Source: an uncultured Oscillibacter sp.
GTDB taxonomy: Bacteria > Bacillota > Clostridia > Oscillospirales > Oscillospiraceae
NCBI RefSeq assembly: GCF_900544955.1
Contig: NZ_UQXD01000013.1
Span: 1-52,917, forward strand
Reading direction: 5' to 3'
Length of the DNA stretch: 52,917 nucleotides
Positions within the stretch are counted from its first letter, which is position 1. The number at the start of each line of letters is the position of its first letter. The position numbers and the translations under genes are program-made. The notes below the pieces were generated by a model. The model searched no databases, was not told where the DNA came from, and saw nothing but the letters and a program-made list of their open reading frames with translations. Shown here one piece after another: positions 21,418 through 30,270 of this stretch.

Positions 21418-22731
21418 ATGGAACAAGGGAAACAGTTTGTGAAGTTTGTCGTCCCCTCCATCGTCTCCATGTGGATTTTCTCGTTATACACCATTGTGGA
21501 CGGCATTTTCGTGGCCCGCGGCGTGGGGGAGGCGGCCCTTGCCTCTGTGAACCTGTCCATCCCCTACGTGCAGTGCATTTTCGCGGTGGGCCTGCTGTTC
21601 GGCACCGGCACCTCCACGGTGGTGGCCATCTGCCTGGGGAGGGGAGAGCAGAAAAAGGCCCTTCAATATTTCAACCAGAACCTGTTTTTGCTGATCTGCT
21701 TCTCCCTCTGCCTGACGGCCTTCACGCTGCTGGAGCTGGAGCCCATCGCCCGGTTTCTGGGCGCCTCCGGCGACACCCTGAACTATACCATGGAGTACGT
21801 CCGCACCATCTCCGTCTTTGCCGTGTTTTTTATCGTCTCCTACAATCTGGAGGTGCTGGTCAAAACCAACGGCGCGCCCCATGTCTCTGCCATTGGGGTG
21901 GCCTCCTGCGGCATCATGAATGTCCTGCTGGACTACGTGTTTGTGATGCACTTTCACTGGGGGATCCGGGGGGCGGCGTTTGCCACCGGCCTCTCCCAGC
22001 TGACGTCCACGGCCGTGTTCGTGTGCTACTTTCTCCGCCACCGGGAAAAGCTGCACTTCGGCCGGTTCTCCTTCGACCTGTCCATCTACCGGCGGATTCT
22101 GCCCATCGGCCTGGCCGACGGCATGACGGAGCTCTCCGCGGGGATTACCACCTTTTTGTTCAACCAGATGATCCTCCGGGTCATCGGCTCGGTGGGCATT
22201 GTGAGCTACACCATCGTCTCCTACGTCAACACGCTGGTGCTCATGACCATGACGGGCCTCACCCAGGGGATGCAGCCGCTGGTGAGCTATCACTATGGAC
22301 GGGAGCAGCCGCAGGTCTATCTCCGGTTTTTGCGGGACGGCCTGGTGGTCAGCAGCTGCCTTGCGGTGCTCTCCTTCGTCCTGGTGCTGCTGGGGGCGGA
22401 CCGCATCACGGGCATTTTCATCAAAGACCCGGACAGTGCGCTGTTCCGCTACTCCGCCCATGCGCTGCGGGTGTACGCGAGGGCCTTTTTGCTCATGGGG
22501 GCGAATGTGGTGATGGCCGGCTTTTTCGCGGCGGTGGAGCGCCCCCGCTACTCCCTGGCCATCTCCCTTGGCCGGGGCCTGGTCATCATCACCCTCTCGC
22601 TTCTGCTCATGGCCGCGCTGTTCGGGGAGGCGGGCATCTGGAACAGCCCGCTGGTGTCGGAGGCGCTGTGCCTGGTGGTCACGGGCCTGCTGGCCCGCCG
22701 CCACTTCCGGCAGGAGCGCCTGCGCACCTGA
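21418..22731 (+). CDS. MATE family multidrug efflux transporter
   Basis: A 437-residue membrane protein with about 12 hydrophobic segments. The two halves show the MATE repeats: FVVPSIVSMWIFSLYTIVDG near the N-terminus and ILPIGLADGMTELSAGITTF in the middle, with LFNQMILRVIGSVGIVSYTI and GMQPLVSYHYG following. The ATG at 21418 follows GCGAGGGAGG. MATE pumps export cationic drugs using Na+ or H+ gradients. The adjacent MerR regulator and MerR-type promoter suggest induction by substrates. It is a single-gene transcript; only a weak AAGGT/ACCTT hairpin near 22775 follows. Confidence 0.93.
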   Translation: MEQGKQFVKFVVPSIVSMWIFSLYTIVDGIFVARGVGEAALASVNLSIPYVQCIFAVGLLFGTGTSTVVAICLGRGEQKKALQYFNQNLFLLICFSLCLTAFTLLELEPIARFLGASGDTLNYTMEYVRTISVFAVFFIVSYNLEVLVKTNGAPHVSAIGVASCGIMNVLLDYVFVMHFHWGIRGAAFATGLSQLTSTAVFVCYFLRHREKLHFGRFSFDLSIYRRILPIGLADGMTELSAGITTFLFNQMILRVIGSVGIVSYTIVSYVNTLVLMTMTGLTQGMQPLVSYHYGREQPQVYLRFLRDGLVVSSCLAVLSFVLVLLGADRITGIFIKDPDSALFRYSAHALRVYARAFLLMGANVVMAGFFAAVERPRYSLAISLGRGLVIITLSLLLMAALFGEAGIWNSPLVSEALCLVVTGLLARRHFRQERLRT

Positions 22732-22781
22732 GGGAGATTTTCTTCTACTTATAGAGCATCTCCGCGGAAAAAGCAAGGTTT

Positions 22782-22809
22782 TTGCACCTTTTTTGCGGAA
22801 CTGTATGAT
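22782..22809 (+). promoter_or_regulatory. Candidate promoter of the NhaC-amidohydrolase operon
   Basis: TTGCAC (22782-22787) and TATGAT (22804-22809) have a 16-bp spacer and leave a ~130-nt leader before the NhaC gene. Nothing else is recognisable in the gap 22732-22948. Confidence 0.5.
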
Positions 22810-22948
22810 ACTGCCTTCAAAAGATACCGGTATTTTTGATATGGAGTCACAATGCGGCGGCGGGGCCGCCCAGTTCGATCGACAGGGGAGGGAGACGCGC
22901 ATCGGAAACGGACGACAACGAGAGCAAACAAATGAATAGGAGGTAGTT

Positions 22949-24307
22949 ATGGATCACTACGGTATCATTTCCTTGCTTCCCATGGCGGTGGTCATCATTC
23001 TCGCGCTGACCACCAAACGGACGCTGGAGAGCTTCATTTTCGGAAGCCTGCTGGGCTTCATCATCCTGGAGAAGGGGAACTTTTTCTTTGCCTGGTACGC
23101 TGCCTTGCAGGAGGTCATCGCGGAGCAGGTGTGGTTCATTCTGCTGCTGGCGGTCTTCGGCATCATCATCGCGCTGTTCGAGCGGTCGGGCGGCGCCATC
23201 GGGTTTTCCAACATTGGCACCAAGCTGGCAAATTCACGCACCAAATCGCTGCTGGTCACCTTCTTTTTGGGCGTTGTCATCTTTGTGGACGACTATTTGA
23301 ACAACCTGGCCATCGGCGTCTCCATGCGCAACGTCACGGACAAGTTCAAGATCTCCCGGGAGTTTTTGGCCTACGTCATCAACACCACCGGCGCGGCAGT
23401 GTGCGTGCTGATCCCCATCTCCACCTGGGGCGTCTACATGACCCAGCTGGACGAGGCGGAGGGGTTGGTGGTCAACGGCAGCGCCATGAGCGCCTACATC
23501 CAGTCCATTCCCTACATGTTTTATCCCTGGTGCGCACTGATCTGCGTGCTGCTCACCATCTTCAAGGTCCTGCCCCTGTACGGGCCCATGAAAAAGGCGG
23601 AGCTGCGGGCACAGGGCGGCGACGTCTTCCCCGCCAGCTACCATCAAAAGGCGGAGGGCCAGTCCGCGGACCTGACCGCCAACGTCCCGGAGAATCCCCG
23701 CGCCATCAACTTTATCCTGCCCATCATGGTGCTGGTGGCGGTCACCATCATCAACGGCGACGTGATTGTGGCGGCCTTCGCCTGCATCGCGGTCTGCGCC
23801 GTCATGTACCTGCCCCAAAAGCTGATGAAGCCCAGCGAATTCGGCGACTGCATCGTGAAGGGCGTGGAGAGCATGGTGTTCATCACCATTCTGGTGCTGA
23901 TCTGCTTCACCCTGCTGAAAGCCAACGAGCGCCTGGGCCTTGCAAACTTTGTGATTGAGACGGTGCAGCCCTACCTCAACCCCTCTTTGCTGCCGGTCAT
24001 CACCTTTGCCATCGCCTGCTTCATCACCTATGCCACCGGCTCTCTCTGGCAGACGGCCGCCATCCTGTTTCCCATCGTGCTGCCGCTGGCCTTCGCCCTG
24101 GGGACCAACCCCTTCCTCACCAGCGCGGCGGTGGTCTCCGGCACGGTCTTCTCCAGCCATGTGTGCTTCTATGTGGATGCCGTGATCATGGCCTCCTCTG
24201 CAACGGATATCCAGACCATCGACTACGCGGAGACGGTCACGCCGCTGGCGGTGATCCCGGTGGTGCTTTCCGCGCTGCTGTATCTGGTGTTCGGCTTTAT
24301 CGTCTAG
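22949..24307 (+). CDS. Na+/H+ antiporter NhaC-family transporter
   Basis: A 452-residue protein with about 11 membrane segments. Features of the NhaC family are IIIALFERSGGAIGF, FFLGVVIFVDDYLNNLAIG with two aspartates in a membrane segment, NTTGAAVCVLIPISTWGVY, and the late TYATGSLWQTAAILFPIVLP. The ATG at 22949 has a strong AATAGGAGG site. It is followed after 53 bp by an amidohydrolase gene with its own strong ribosome site, so the two are likely cotranscribed. NhaC-family members in catabolic operons often exchange or import organic substrates rather than only sodium. Here import of the amidohydrolase substrate is possible. Confidence 0.88.
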   Translation: MDHYGIISLLPMAVVIILALTTKRTLESFIFGSLLGFIILEKGNFFFAWYAALQEVIAEQVWFILLLAVFGIIIALFERSGGAIGFSNIGTKLANSRTKSLLVTFFLGVVIFVDDYLNNLAIGVSMRNVTDKFKISREFLAYVINTTGAAVCVLIPISTWGVYMTQLDEAEGLVVNGSAMSAYIQSIPYMFYPWCALICVLLTIFKVLPLYGPMKKAELRAQGGDVFPASYHQKAEGQSADLTANVPENPRAINFILPIMVLVAVTIINGDVIVAAFACIAVCAVMYLPQKLMKPSEFGDCIVKGVESMVFITILVLICFTLLKANERLGLANFVIETVQPYLNPSLLPVITFAIACFITYATGSLWQTAAILFPIVLPLAFALGTNPFLTSAAVVSGTVFSSHVCFYVDAVIMASSATDIQTIDYAETVTPLAVIPVVLSALLYLVFGFIV

Positions 24308-24360
24308 TCCATCGCACCCAATCATCCTGGCCGCCGGGCCAATCAAAGGAGGAATTGCAA

Positions 24361-25998
24361 ATGGCACAGACTGCAACGGTTATTTTGAAGAGCAACCATA
24401 TTTTCGACTCGGTGAGAGACGAGCCCTTTGCCGGGTTTGTCGCAGTGGCGGGAGACACCATTCTGGCCGTGGGCGAGGGCGAGGCGTACGCCCAGTACGT
24501 GGGGCCGGACACCCGGGTGGCGGACTACGGCGACCGGATGATCATGCCCGGCTTCATCGACTCCCACGGGCACCTGTTCTTTACCATGCAGATTGACAAC
24601 GGCGTGAACCTTATCTCCTCCCGATCGGAGGAGGAGGCGGCGCAGATGGTCTATGCGTATGCCAAGACCCTGCCGGCGGACATGCCCGTGGTGATGGGCT
24701 ATGACTACGACCCGGCCCGGTGGCCCTACGTCTACCCCACCAAAGCCTCCCTGGACCGGCTGATCCCCGACCGGCCCGTGGTGATTCAGCGGATTGAGGG
24801 GCACGGCTGCTGGCTCAACTCCAAGGCGCTGGAGCTGTTCCACCTCAACCGGGACACGCCGGACCCCAAGGGCGGCAAGTACTTCAGGGACGAGCAGGGG
24901 GAGCTCACCGGCTACGTGGACGAGTACGGCCAGCACTACGTCAGCGCCATGACCACGGCGGCCCTGCTCAACTACGGGGACTTCGCAAAGAACTGGGTCA
25001 AGATGATGATCGAGCGGCTGAACGGCTGGGGTGTCACCAGCGTCAGCGACATGGCCTTTGATTACACGGACCCGCTCCGCATTCTGGAGGAAATCCGCGC
25101 CGAGGGCGGCCTGACCCTCAAGTTCTCCCTGGGGCTGTATGCCAGTTTGCTGAAGGGGGACTGGCGCATCGTGCATGAGCTGCAGGAGAAGTATACCGAC
25201 CCCTATCTCAAGTACACCACCCTCAAGTTCATGTACGACGGCTCCATCATGAGCAACACCGCCGAGATGTGCGAGCCCTACCACGACATGCCCGAGACCT
25301 GCAATCTGCTGCCGGTGGACTATGAGGACATGAAGGCGCAGATGCTGCGGGCCAATGCGGAGGGCTTCCGCATCCGGGTCCACTGCATTGGGGACGGCGC
25401 GGTAAAAGCGTGTCTCAATATTGCGGAGGCGTGCCGCGAGAGCGGCGGAAACCAGGGCGCCCGGTTCGCCATCGCCCATATCGAGTGCATCCACCCCGAG
25501 GACATCCCCCGGTTCCGCGAGCTGGAGGTCATTGCGGACATCCACCCCGCCCACTGCACGCTGGGGTGCGACACCGCCGCGGACAACGTATACCCCAAGA
25601 AGGTGGGGCCGGAGCGGGAGAAGTACTGCTTCAACTACCGCTCCCTCTGGGAGAGCGGCGCAAGGCTGGCCGCCGGGTCCGACAGCCCCGCCGTCATCTA
25701 CAACCCCATGCTGGGCGTATACCGCGGGGTGACCCGCCGCTTCGGCAACGACCAGCCGGCGGACGGCTGGATTCCGGAGCAGCGTCTGCCCCTGCCGGTG
25801 GTGCTCAAGGCCTATACCATCGGCTCGGCCTATCTGGACTACCGGGAGGAGGAGACGGGTTCCCTGGAGGCTGGGAAAAAGGCCGATATCATCGTGCTGG
25901 ACCAGAACCTGTTTGGGATCGACCCCAGCGATATTCTGAAGACCAAGGTGGAGCTCACCATGGTCGATGGAAAGATCTGCCACGGCCGGCTGCCGTAA
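24361..25998 (+). CDS. YtcJ-like metal-dependent amidohydrolase
   Basis: A 545-residue amidohydrolase-3 family enzyme. The metal site begins with MPGFIDSHGHLFF (HxH near residue 71). The middle has GHGCWLNSKALELF, FMYDGSIMSN, and RIRVHCIGDGAVKACLNIAE with a His-Asp pair. The end has AAGSDSPAVIYNP with the catalytic aspartate and SLEAGKKADIIVLDQNL. The length matches the YtcJ group (about 540), whose known members cleave N-acyl or N-substituted amides; most are uncharacterised. The ATG at 24361 follows AAAGGAGGAA. It probably acts on a compound handled by the preceding NhaC-type transporter. A long hairpin follows. Confidence 0.88.
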   Translation: MAQTATVILKSNHIFDSVRDEPFAGFVAVAGDTILAVGEGEAYAQYVGPDTRVADYGDRMIMPGFIDSHGHLFFTMQIDNGVNLISSRSEEEAAQMVYAYAKTLPADMPVVMGYDYDPARWPYVYPTKASLDRLIPDRPVVIQRIEGHGCWLNSKALELFHLNRDTPDPKGGKYFRDEQGELTGYVDEYGQHYVSAMTTAALLNYGDFAKNWVKMMIERLNGWGVTSVSDMAFDYTDPLRILEEIRAEGGLTLKFSLGLYASLLKGDWRIVHELQEKYTDPYLKYTTLKFMYDGSIMSNTAEMCEPYHDMPETCNLLPVDYEDMKAQMLRANAEGFRIRVHCIGDGAVKACLNIAEACRESGGNQGARFAIAHIECIHPEDIPRFRELEVIADIHPAHCTLGCDTAADNVYPKKVGPEREKYCFNYRSLWESGARLAAGSDSPAVIYNPMLGVYRGVTRRFGNDQPADGWIPEQRLPLPVVLKAYTIGSAYLDYREEETGSLEAGKKADIIVLDQNLFGIDPSDILKTKVELTMVDGKICHGRLP

Positions 25999-26012
25999 CG
26001 GGGCGCCGTCTG

Positions 26013-26060
26013 CCGCAAAGAGGAGCGGGACTGCTTTTGCAGTCCCGCTCCTCTTTGCGG
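26013..26060. terminator. Long perfect hairpin between the convergent amidohydrolase and araC genes
   Basis: A 22-bp perfect stem (arms 26013-26034 and 26039-26060) closes a TTTT loop. It starts 14 bp after the amidohydrolase stop and precedes the end of araC. There is no free T-run after the stem, but CTTT/AAAG within the arms could act on either strand. Confidence 0.7.
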
Positions 26061-26096
26061 GTGGGAGGGCGTGTCCCGCCCGGGCCGGGGGAGTGA

Positions 26097-26996
26097 TCAC
26101 GAGAGGGTGGCCAGCCGCCGGTACTGGCCCAGGGTGTAGCCCTCCGCATACTTGAAAAACCGGTTCAGGGCGTACTCGCTGGAAAAGCCGGACATGGCGG
26201 CAATCTCCGCGAAGGAGAGGGTGGAGGTGCCGATGAGCTCCTTGATGAAGTTCAGCTTCTCCGCGCCGATGAGCTGGTTCAGGGTTTTTCCGGACTGGCT
26301 GCGGCAGATGCGGTTGAGCTGCCGGGAGCTGCGGTTCAGGCTGGCGGCCACGTCCTCCACCGTGATGCCGTCGCCGATGTGGTCGGCGATGTAGGTTTGG
26401 ATCTCCGCCATCATCTGGGCGGCCCGGCCGGGCTTGATGTCCCGCTGGGCGATGGGGCCGCCTTCGGGCAGCACGGAGTTCATCAGCCGGAGGAGCAGGC
26501 ATTGCAGCAGATTGGAGATCTCCCGAGCGGCCCAGGGGGAGCCGCCCCGGGACGCCGCCAGCATCAGCTCCACATAGGTGTCCGCCGCCTCCGGGGCGGG
26601 GAAGACGGCGATCCGGCGGATTTCCTCCAGCGCCGAGAGCACATAGGGGTCCGTGCTCTCAATCTGAAAGGCCACGCTAAAGCGGATGCCGGTCTGGGAG
26701 GCCTCAATCACCTGGTGGTAGTGGTTGGGCGGCACGATCATGAAGTTTCCCTGCTCCACGGTGTAGAGCTGGAGGGAGCCGCCCACCTCCGCACTCTGGC
26801 GGATATAGCCCTCCAGCATGAGCTGCAGCTCGTAAAAGGAGTGTTTGTTCCGCTCGGAGAGCAGAATGTCGCTGCGGCCGGAGCGCAGGAAAATCCAGTA
26901 GACGTGGAGGCGCATATGGGGGTCGTCGATGCGGATGATCTGCCGGTTCAGGGGCTGGTTGCTGTTCAAAATGGCAGTGCTGATCTTCTGCTGCAC
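26097..26996 (-). CDS. Transcriptional regulator, AraC family
   Basis: A 299-residue regulator. The N-terminal ~130 residues form a cupin-like ligand domain (KHSFYELQLMLEGYIRQ, then QGNFMIVPPNHYHQVIEA with its His pattern). The C-terminal ~100 residues hold two helix-turn-helix motifs (GITVEDVAASLNRSSRQLNRI and LSFAEIAAMSGFSSEYALNR followed by FFKYAEGYTLGQYRR). The GTG at 26996 lies 8-9 nt after GGAAAGGAGG; a TTG at 27017 would place that site inside the gene. It is divergent from the second TRAP operon and most likely controls it. Exact direct repeats flank that operon's promoter. Confidence 0.92.
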   Translation of the reverse strand: MQQKISTAILNSNQPLNRQIIRIDDPHMRLHVYWIFLRSGRSDILLSERNKHSFYELQLMLEGYIRQSAEVGGSLQLYTVEQGNFMIVPPNHYHQVIEASQTGIRFSVAFQIESTDPYVLSALEEIRRIAVFPAPEAADTYVELMLAASRGGSPWAAREISNLLQCLLLRLMNSVLPEGGPIAQRDIKPGRAAQMMAEIQTYIADHIGDGITVEDVAASLNRSSRQLNRICRSQSGKTLNQLIGAEKLNFIKELIGTSTLSFAEIAAMSGFSSEYALNRFFKYAEGYTLGQYRRLATLS

Positions 26997-27209
26997 GGCG
27001 GCGGTCCTCCTTTCCAAAGCGGCGTTGCCGGCGGGGGGAGCAAATTGTCCGATTCTGGGGCGTCCCTCCGGAGGCCCGGACTGTGTCCGCGGTCGGGGGA
27101 GGGGACCGGGGCGGGCGGGAAAACTTCCCGGAAAAAACTTGTAAAACGGGGGATTTCAGAAAAAAATTGGGGAACTTTTCCCGGTTGAACGGGAAAACCG
27201 GCTGTTTTC

Positions 27210-27238
27210 ATCATATCAATTTCCCGCCGCGGGCGCAA
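27210..27238 (-). promoter_or_regulatory. Candidate araC promoter
   Basis: On the minus strand, TTGCGC (27238-27233) and TATGAT (27215-27210) have a 17-bp spacer, almost the same boxes as the cysK promoter. Confidence 0.55.
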
Positions 27239-27273
27239 GGCGGCGGCGAAAAAAATGTCTGAAATTGTTCCTT

Positions 27274-27374
27274 TTGTGACCGTGCCCGCGATTGACCCTG
27301 ACCGGGGTGGACTGTTATAGTTAAATTGTAGCAATCACCCGGGGGCATTCCGGAGATTTTCGTGATTGTGACCG
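27274..27374. promoter_or_regulatory. Direct repeat TTGTGACCG x2 flanking the TRAP promoter
   Basis: Exact 9-bp copies at 27274-27282 and 27366-27374 are 92 bp apart in the same orientation. One lies 9 bp upstream of the -35 box, the other in the leader. AraC-type proteins bind direct repeats, so these are candidate sites for the divergent regulator. Confidence 0.45.
27292..27320 (+). promoter_or_regulatory. Promoter of the second TRAP operon
   Basis: TTGACC (27292-27297) and TTATAG (27315-27320) have a 17-bp spacer; a ~93-nt leader follows. Confidence 0.6.
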
Positions 27375-27419
27375 CTTTGGAGACGTGGATGCGTCGAGAT
27401 CAGGAATGGAGGAAATGAT

Positions 27420-28457
27420 ATGAAAAGAATGTGCGCGCTGTTGCTGGCTCTGGCGATGGCTCTCTCCCTGGCCGCCTGCGGCGGGAAGGAAGCGGCCCCG
27501 GCGGAGGGCGGCTCTGCGGCGGCGCCTGCCGCCGACCCCATCACCATCAAGCTGCCCCACTGCTATTCCGAGGGCCATCCCCTGACGGACACCCTGGAGA
27601 ACTTCTTCAAGACGGAGCTGGAGAGCCGCTCCGGCGGCCGGCTGCTGGTGGAGCTGTACCCCAACTCCACGCTGGCTACCGAGGAGCAGATTTATGAGGG
27701 GCTTCGGAACAACACCTATGAGATGGGCGTGGTGGGCACCATTTTCCAGGACCGGATTCCCTCCGTGGCCACCTTCCAGCTCCCCTTCCTCTTCAGCGAC
27801 TTCGACCAGGCCCGCCAGGCGCTGTACGAGGGGGACTATGGCCAGCAGCTCATCGGCGACGTGGGGTCCCTGGGCTTCACCGTCAACGGCATCGTCCCCG
27901 ACGGCTTCCGGGTGATGACCCTGAACCGCAAGGTGGAGAGCCTGGCGGACATGAAGGGGCTGAAATTGCGGATGCCCAACCTGGAGGTCATGGTGAACAT
28001 CGGCAACTGCCTGGGCTGCGCCGTCACCCCCATGGCGATGACGGAGGTCTTTTCCGCCCTGGAGCAGAAGGTCATCGACGGACAGGAGAATCCCCCCTCC
28101 ACCATCCGCACCCAGGGCTGGTATGAGATTCAGGATTACCTGATGGTCTCCAACCACGTGTTCACCTGCCTGTTCCTGTGCGTGGGCAGCGATTTCTACA
28201 ACTCTCTGGACAGTGAGCTCCAGGGCATTCTGGACGGGGTGATCGACGAGACCGCCGCCCGGATTTGGGACAGCGCCAAGGATCAGGCCCAGGAGGATCT
28301 GGACTTTATGGCCCAGGAGGGCGGCATCGAGGTCTATGAGCCCTCCGCGGCCTTCAAGCAGGAGATGATCGACGCCACGGCCTCCATGTATGCGGATATG
28401 TACGCCAAGTGCCCCGAGGTGGAGGGCATTGTGACGGCCATCCGGGCCCTGTCGTGA
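27420..28457 (+). CDS. TRAP transporter solute-binding lipoprotein, DctP family (second system)
   Basis: A 345-residue binding protein. A lipoprotein signal peptide ends at the lipobox SLAAC near residue 20, then an Ala/Gly-rich linker. The DctP pattern is LESRSGGRLLVELYPNSTL, MKGLKLRMPNLEVMV with the carboxylate-binding arginine, and SALEQKVIDGQENPPSTI. The ATG at 27420 follows AATGGAGGA. Its closest relative in the window is the protein at 3178-4212, but identity outside motifs looks low, so the ligands may differ. The operon ends with a mandelate-racemase-type enzyme, which suggests a sugar acid or other hydroxy acid. Confidence 0.93.
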   Translation: MKRMCALLLALAMALSLAACGGKEAAPAEGGSAAAPAADPITIKLPHCYSEGHPLTDTLENFFKTELESRSGGRLLVELYPNSTLATEEQIYEGLRNNTYEMGVVGTIFQDRIPSVATFQLPFLFSDFDQARQALYEGDYGQQLIGDVGSLGFTVNGIVPDGFRVMTLNRKVESLADMKGLKLRMPNLEVMVNIGNCLGCAVTPMAMTEVFSALEQKVIDGQENPPSTIRTQGWYEIQDYLMVSNHVFTCLFLCVGSDFYNSLDSELQGILDGVIDETAARIWDSAKDQAQEDLDFMAQEGGIEVYEPSAAFKQEMIDATASMYADMYAKCPEVEGIVTAIRALS

Positions 28458-28479
28458 CGGCGTCTGAGCGGAGCGTATC

Positions 28480-28986
28480 ATGAGAGCGATTCGAACGGTT
28501 TTCAAATGGGTGGACCGGGTTACGGCCTGGCTGGCGGTGCTGGCACTGGTGGTCACCTTTGCCCTGGTCTTCCTGAACGTCATCATGCGCTATGTTTTCG
28601 GCACGGGCTTTGCCTGGTCCGAGGAGGGCGCCCGCTACGCGCTGATGGCGGTCATCATCCTGGGCGTGCTGGAGGTGACCCATCTGCGGGGCCACTTCTG
28701 CGTGGACCTGCTCACCAACGCAGCGCCTAAGCCGGTGCTGCGGGGGATGCAGATTGTGCAGGACGCGGTGATGCTGGCGGTGATGGCGGTGCTGATCCGG
28801 GGAAGCTGGCAGATGATGCTGCTGAACTGGGAGAACACCACCCCCGCCATGGGAATGCCCTCCTGGCTGCCCTACGGGCTGATGCTGGCGTCCTGCTTTT
28901 TCAGCCTGCTCTATCTGCTGGGCCATCTGCTGGAGGACTGCGGACTGCACCTGGGTGCGGAGGAAGGGGGGGACACGCCGTGCTGA
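28480..28986 (+). CDS. TRAP transporter small membrane subunit, DctQ family (second system)
   Basis: A 168-residue protein with four hydrophobic segments (about 14-38, 50-66, 88-108 and 126-150). It has the DctQ motif LNVIMRYVFGTGFAWSEEGAR. The start ATG at 28480 follows GAGCGGAG. It overlaps the start of DctM by 7 bases, so translation is coupled. Together they form the Na+-dependent permease for the preceding binding protein. Confidence 0.92.
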   Translation: MRAIRTVFKWVDRVTAWLAVLALVVTFALVFLNVIMRYVFGTGFAWSEEGARYALMAVIILGVLEVTHLRGHFCVDLLTNAAPKPVLRGMQIVQDAVMLAVMAVLIRGSWQMMLLNWENTTPAMGMPSWLPYGLMLASCFFSLLYLLGHLLEDCGLHLGAEEGGDTPC

Positions 28987-30257
28987 TGCTGTTTCTGCTC
29001 TCGCTGTTCATCCCGCTGCTGGTGGGGGTGCCGGTGGCCTTCTCGCTGATCGTCAGCGCGGTGGTGCTGATGGCCTCCAAGGGCCTCTTCACCTCCCAAT
29101 TGGTGGTGCAGCAGTTCATCGGCGGCATCAACAGCTTCTCGCTGCTGGCGGTGCCCTTCTTCATGCTGGCGGGCGAGCTGATGAACAAAGGAGGCATCAC
29201 CCGGAAGATCGTGGACGTGGTGTACATCTGGGTGGGCCGCTTCCGCGGGGGACTGGGCTATGTGTCCATCCTGGCCAGCATGATCTTTGCCGGCCTCAGC
29301 GGCAGCGCCCTGGCGGACACCGCCGCCCTGGGCGGCGTGCTGATCCCCATGATGAGCGAGCGGGGGTACAGCAAGGGCCGGTCCACCGGCATCGTCATCT
29401 CCTCGGCCATCATCGCCAACATCATCCCGCCCAGCATCGGCTTCATCCTCTTCGGCGTGGTCAGCGGCGCCTCCATCAGCCGCATGTTCATGGGCGGTTT
29501 GGTTCCGGGCATCCTCCTGGGCTGCGCGCTGATGATCACCTGGTTTTTCACCGCCCGGAAAGACGGGCTGCAGGCGGACCCCAGCACCATTCCCTCCGCG
29601 GAGAAATGGCGCATCTTCCGCCAGGCCATCCCGGCGCTGATCCTGCCCCTGTTCATCATTGTGGGCCTGCGGGGCGGCATCTTCACCCCCACGGAGGCCG
29701 GGGCCATCGCCTGCGCCTACGCGCTGGTGGTGGGCATGTTCGTCTACAAGGGCCTGCGGCCCAGCGACCTGCCGGGAATTTTGCTGGACACCGTGCGCTC
29801 CACGGGCAAGGTCCTCTTTATCGTGGGCGGCTCGCTGACGGTCTCCTGGATCATCACCGCCAGCAACCTCTCCAAGGAGCTGGTCAGCTCCTTCCACGGC
29901 CTGGTGGCCCACCCGGTGCTGCTGGTGATCTGCTGCCAGCTGCTGTTCATCCTGTTCGGCATGGTGCTGGACATTGTGCCCATCATCATGATCCTGGTGC
30001 CGGTGATGCTGCCGCTGGTGAAGGCGGCGGGGGTGAATCTGGAGTACTTCGGCATCCTCTCCATCATCACCATGACCTTCGGCCTCATCACCCCGCCGGT
30101 GGGCACCGTGCTCTATGTGGGCAGCGGCATCTCCAAAATCAGCATCGCCGAGGCTGTGCGGGGCGCCCTGCCCTTCATGGCGGCGGAGGTGGCGGTGATT
30201 CTGGTGCTGTCTTTCTTCCCCCAGGTCATCACGGTTCCCCTGTCCATCATTATGTAA
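28980..30257 (+). CDS. TRAP transporter large permease subunit, DctM family (second system)
   Basis: A 425-residue membrane protein with the family motifs GGINSFSLLAVPFFMLAGEL, FAGLSGSALADTAALGG, ANIIPPSIGFILFG, FTPTEAGAIACAYA and TPPVGTVLYVGSGI. The GTG at 28980 is chosen because GGAAGGGGGGG ends about 7 nt before it; an ATG two codons later is also possible. The enolase-superfamily gene follows after 13 bp with a strong ribosome site, so all four genes should be one operon. Confidence 0.94.
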   Translation: MLMLFLLSLFIPLLVGVPVAFSLIVSAVVLMASKGLFTSQLVVQQFIGGINSFSLLAVPFFMLAGELMNKGGITRKIVDVVYIWVGRFRGGLGYVSILASMIFAGLSGSALADTAALGGVLIPMMSERGYSKGRSTGIVISSAIIANIIPPSIGFILFGVVSGASISRMFMGGLVPGILLGCALMITWFFTARKDGLQADPSTIPSAEKWRIFRQAIPALILPLFIIVGLRGGIFTPTEAGAIACAYALVVGMFVYKGLRPSDLPGILLDTVRSTGKVLFIVGGSLTVSWIITASNLSKELVSSFHGLVAHPVLLVICCQLLFILFGMVLDIVPIIMILVPVMLPLVKAAGVNLEYFGILSIITMTFGLITPPVGTVLYVGSGISKISIAEAVRGALPFMAAEVAVILVLSFFPQVITVPLSIIM

Positions 30258-30270
30258 AGGAGGCGCGGGC

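Larger units (their letters stand above)
26997..27419. other. 423-bp divergent regulatory region between araC and the second TRAP operon
   Basis: No gene is visible. It holds the araC promoter (27210-27238, minus), the TRAP promoter (27292-27320, plus), a TTGTGACCG direct repeat, and a CAATCAC/GTGATTG inverted pair at 27332-27338 and 27362-27368. In the araC leader two overlapping, mutually exclusive hairpins occur: TTTTCCCG/CGGGAAAA at 27176-27197 and CCGGTT/AACCGG at 27181-27201. The araC leader would be about 200 nt, long for a bacterial regulator gene. Confidence 0.6.

Noticed and set aside
26013..26060. Repeat element or mobile hairpin
   Set aside because: Only one copy is seen, and its place between convergent stops fits a terminator.
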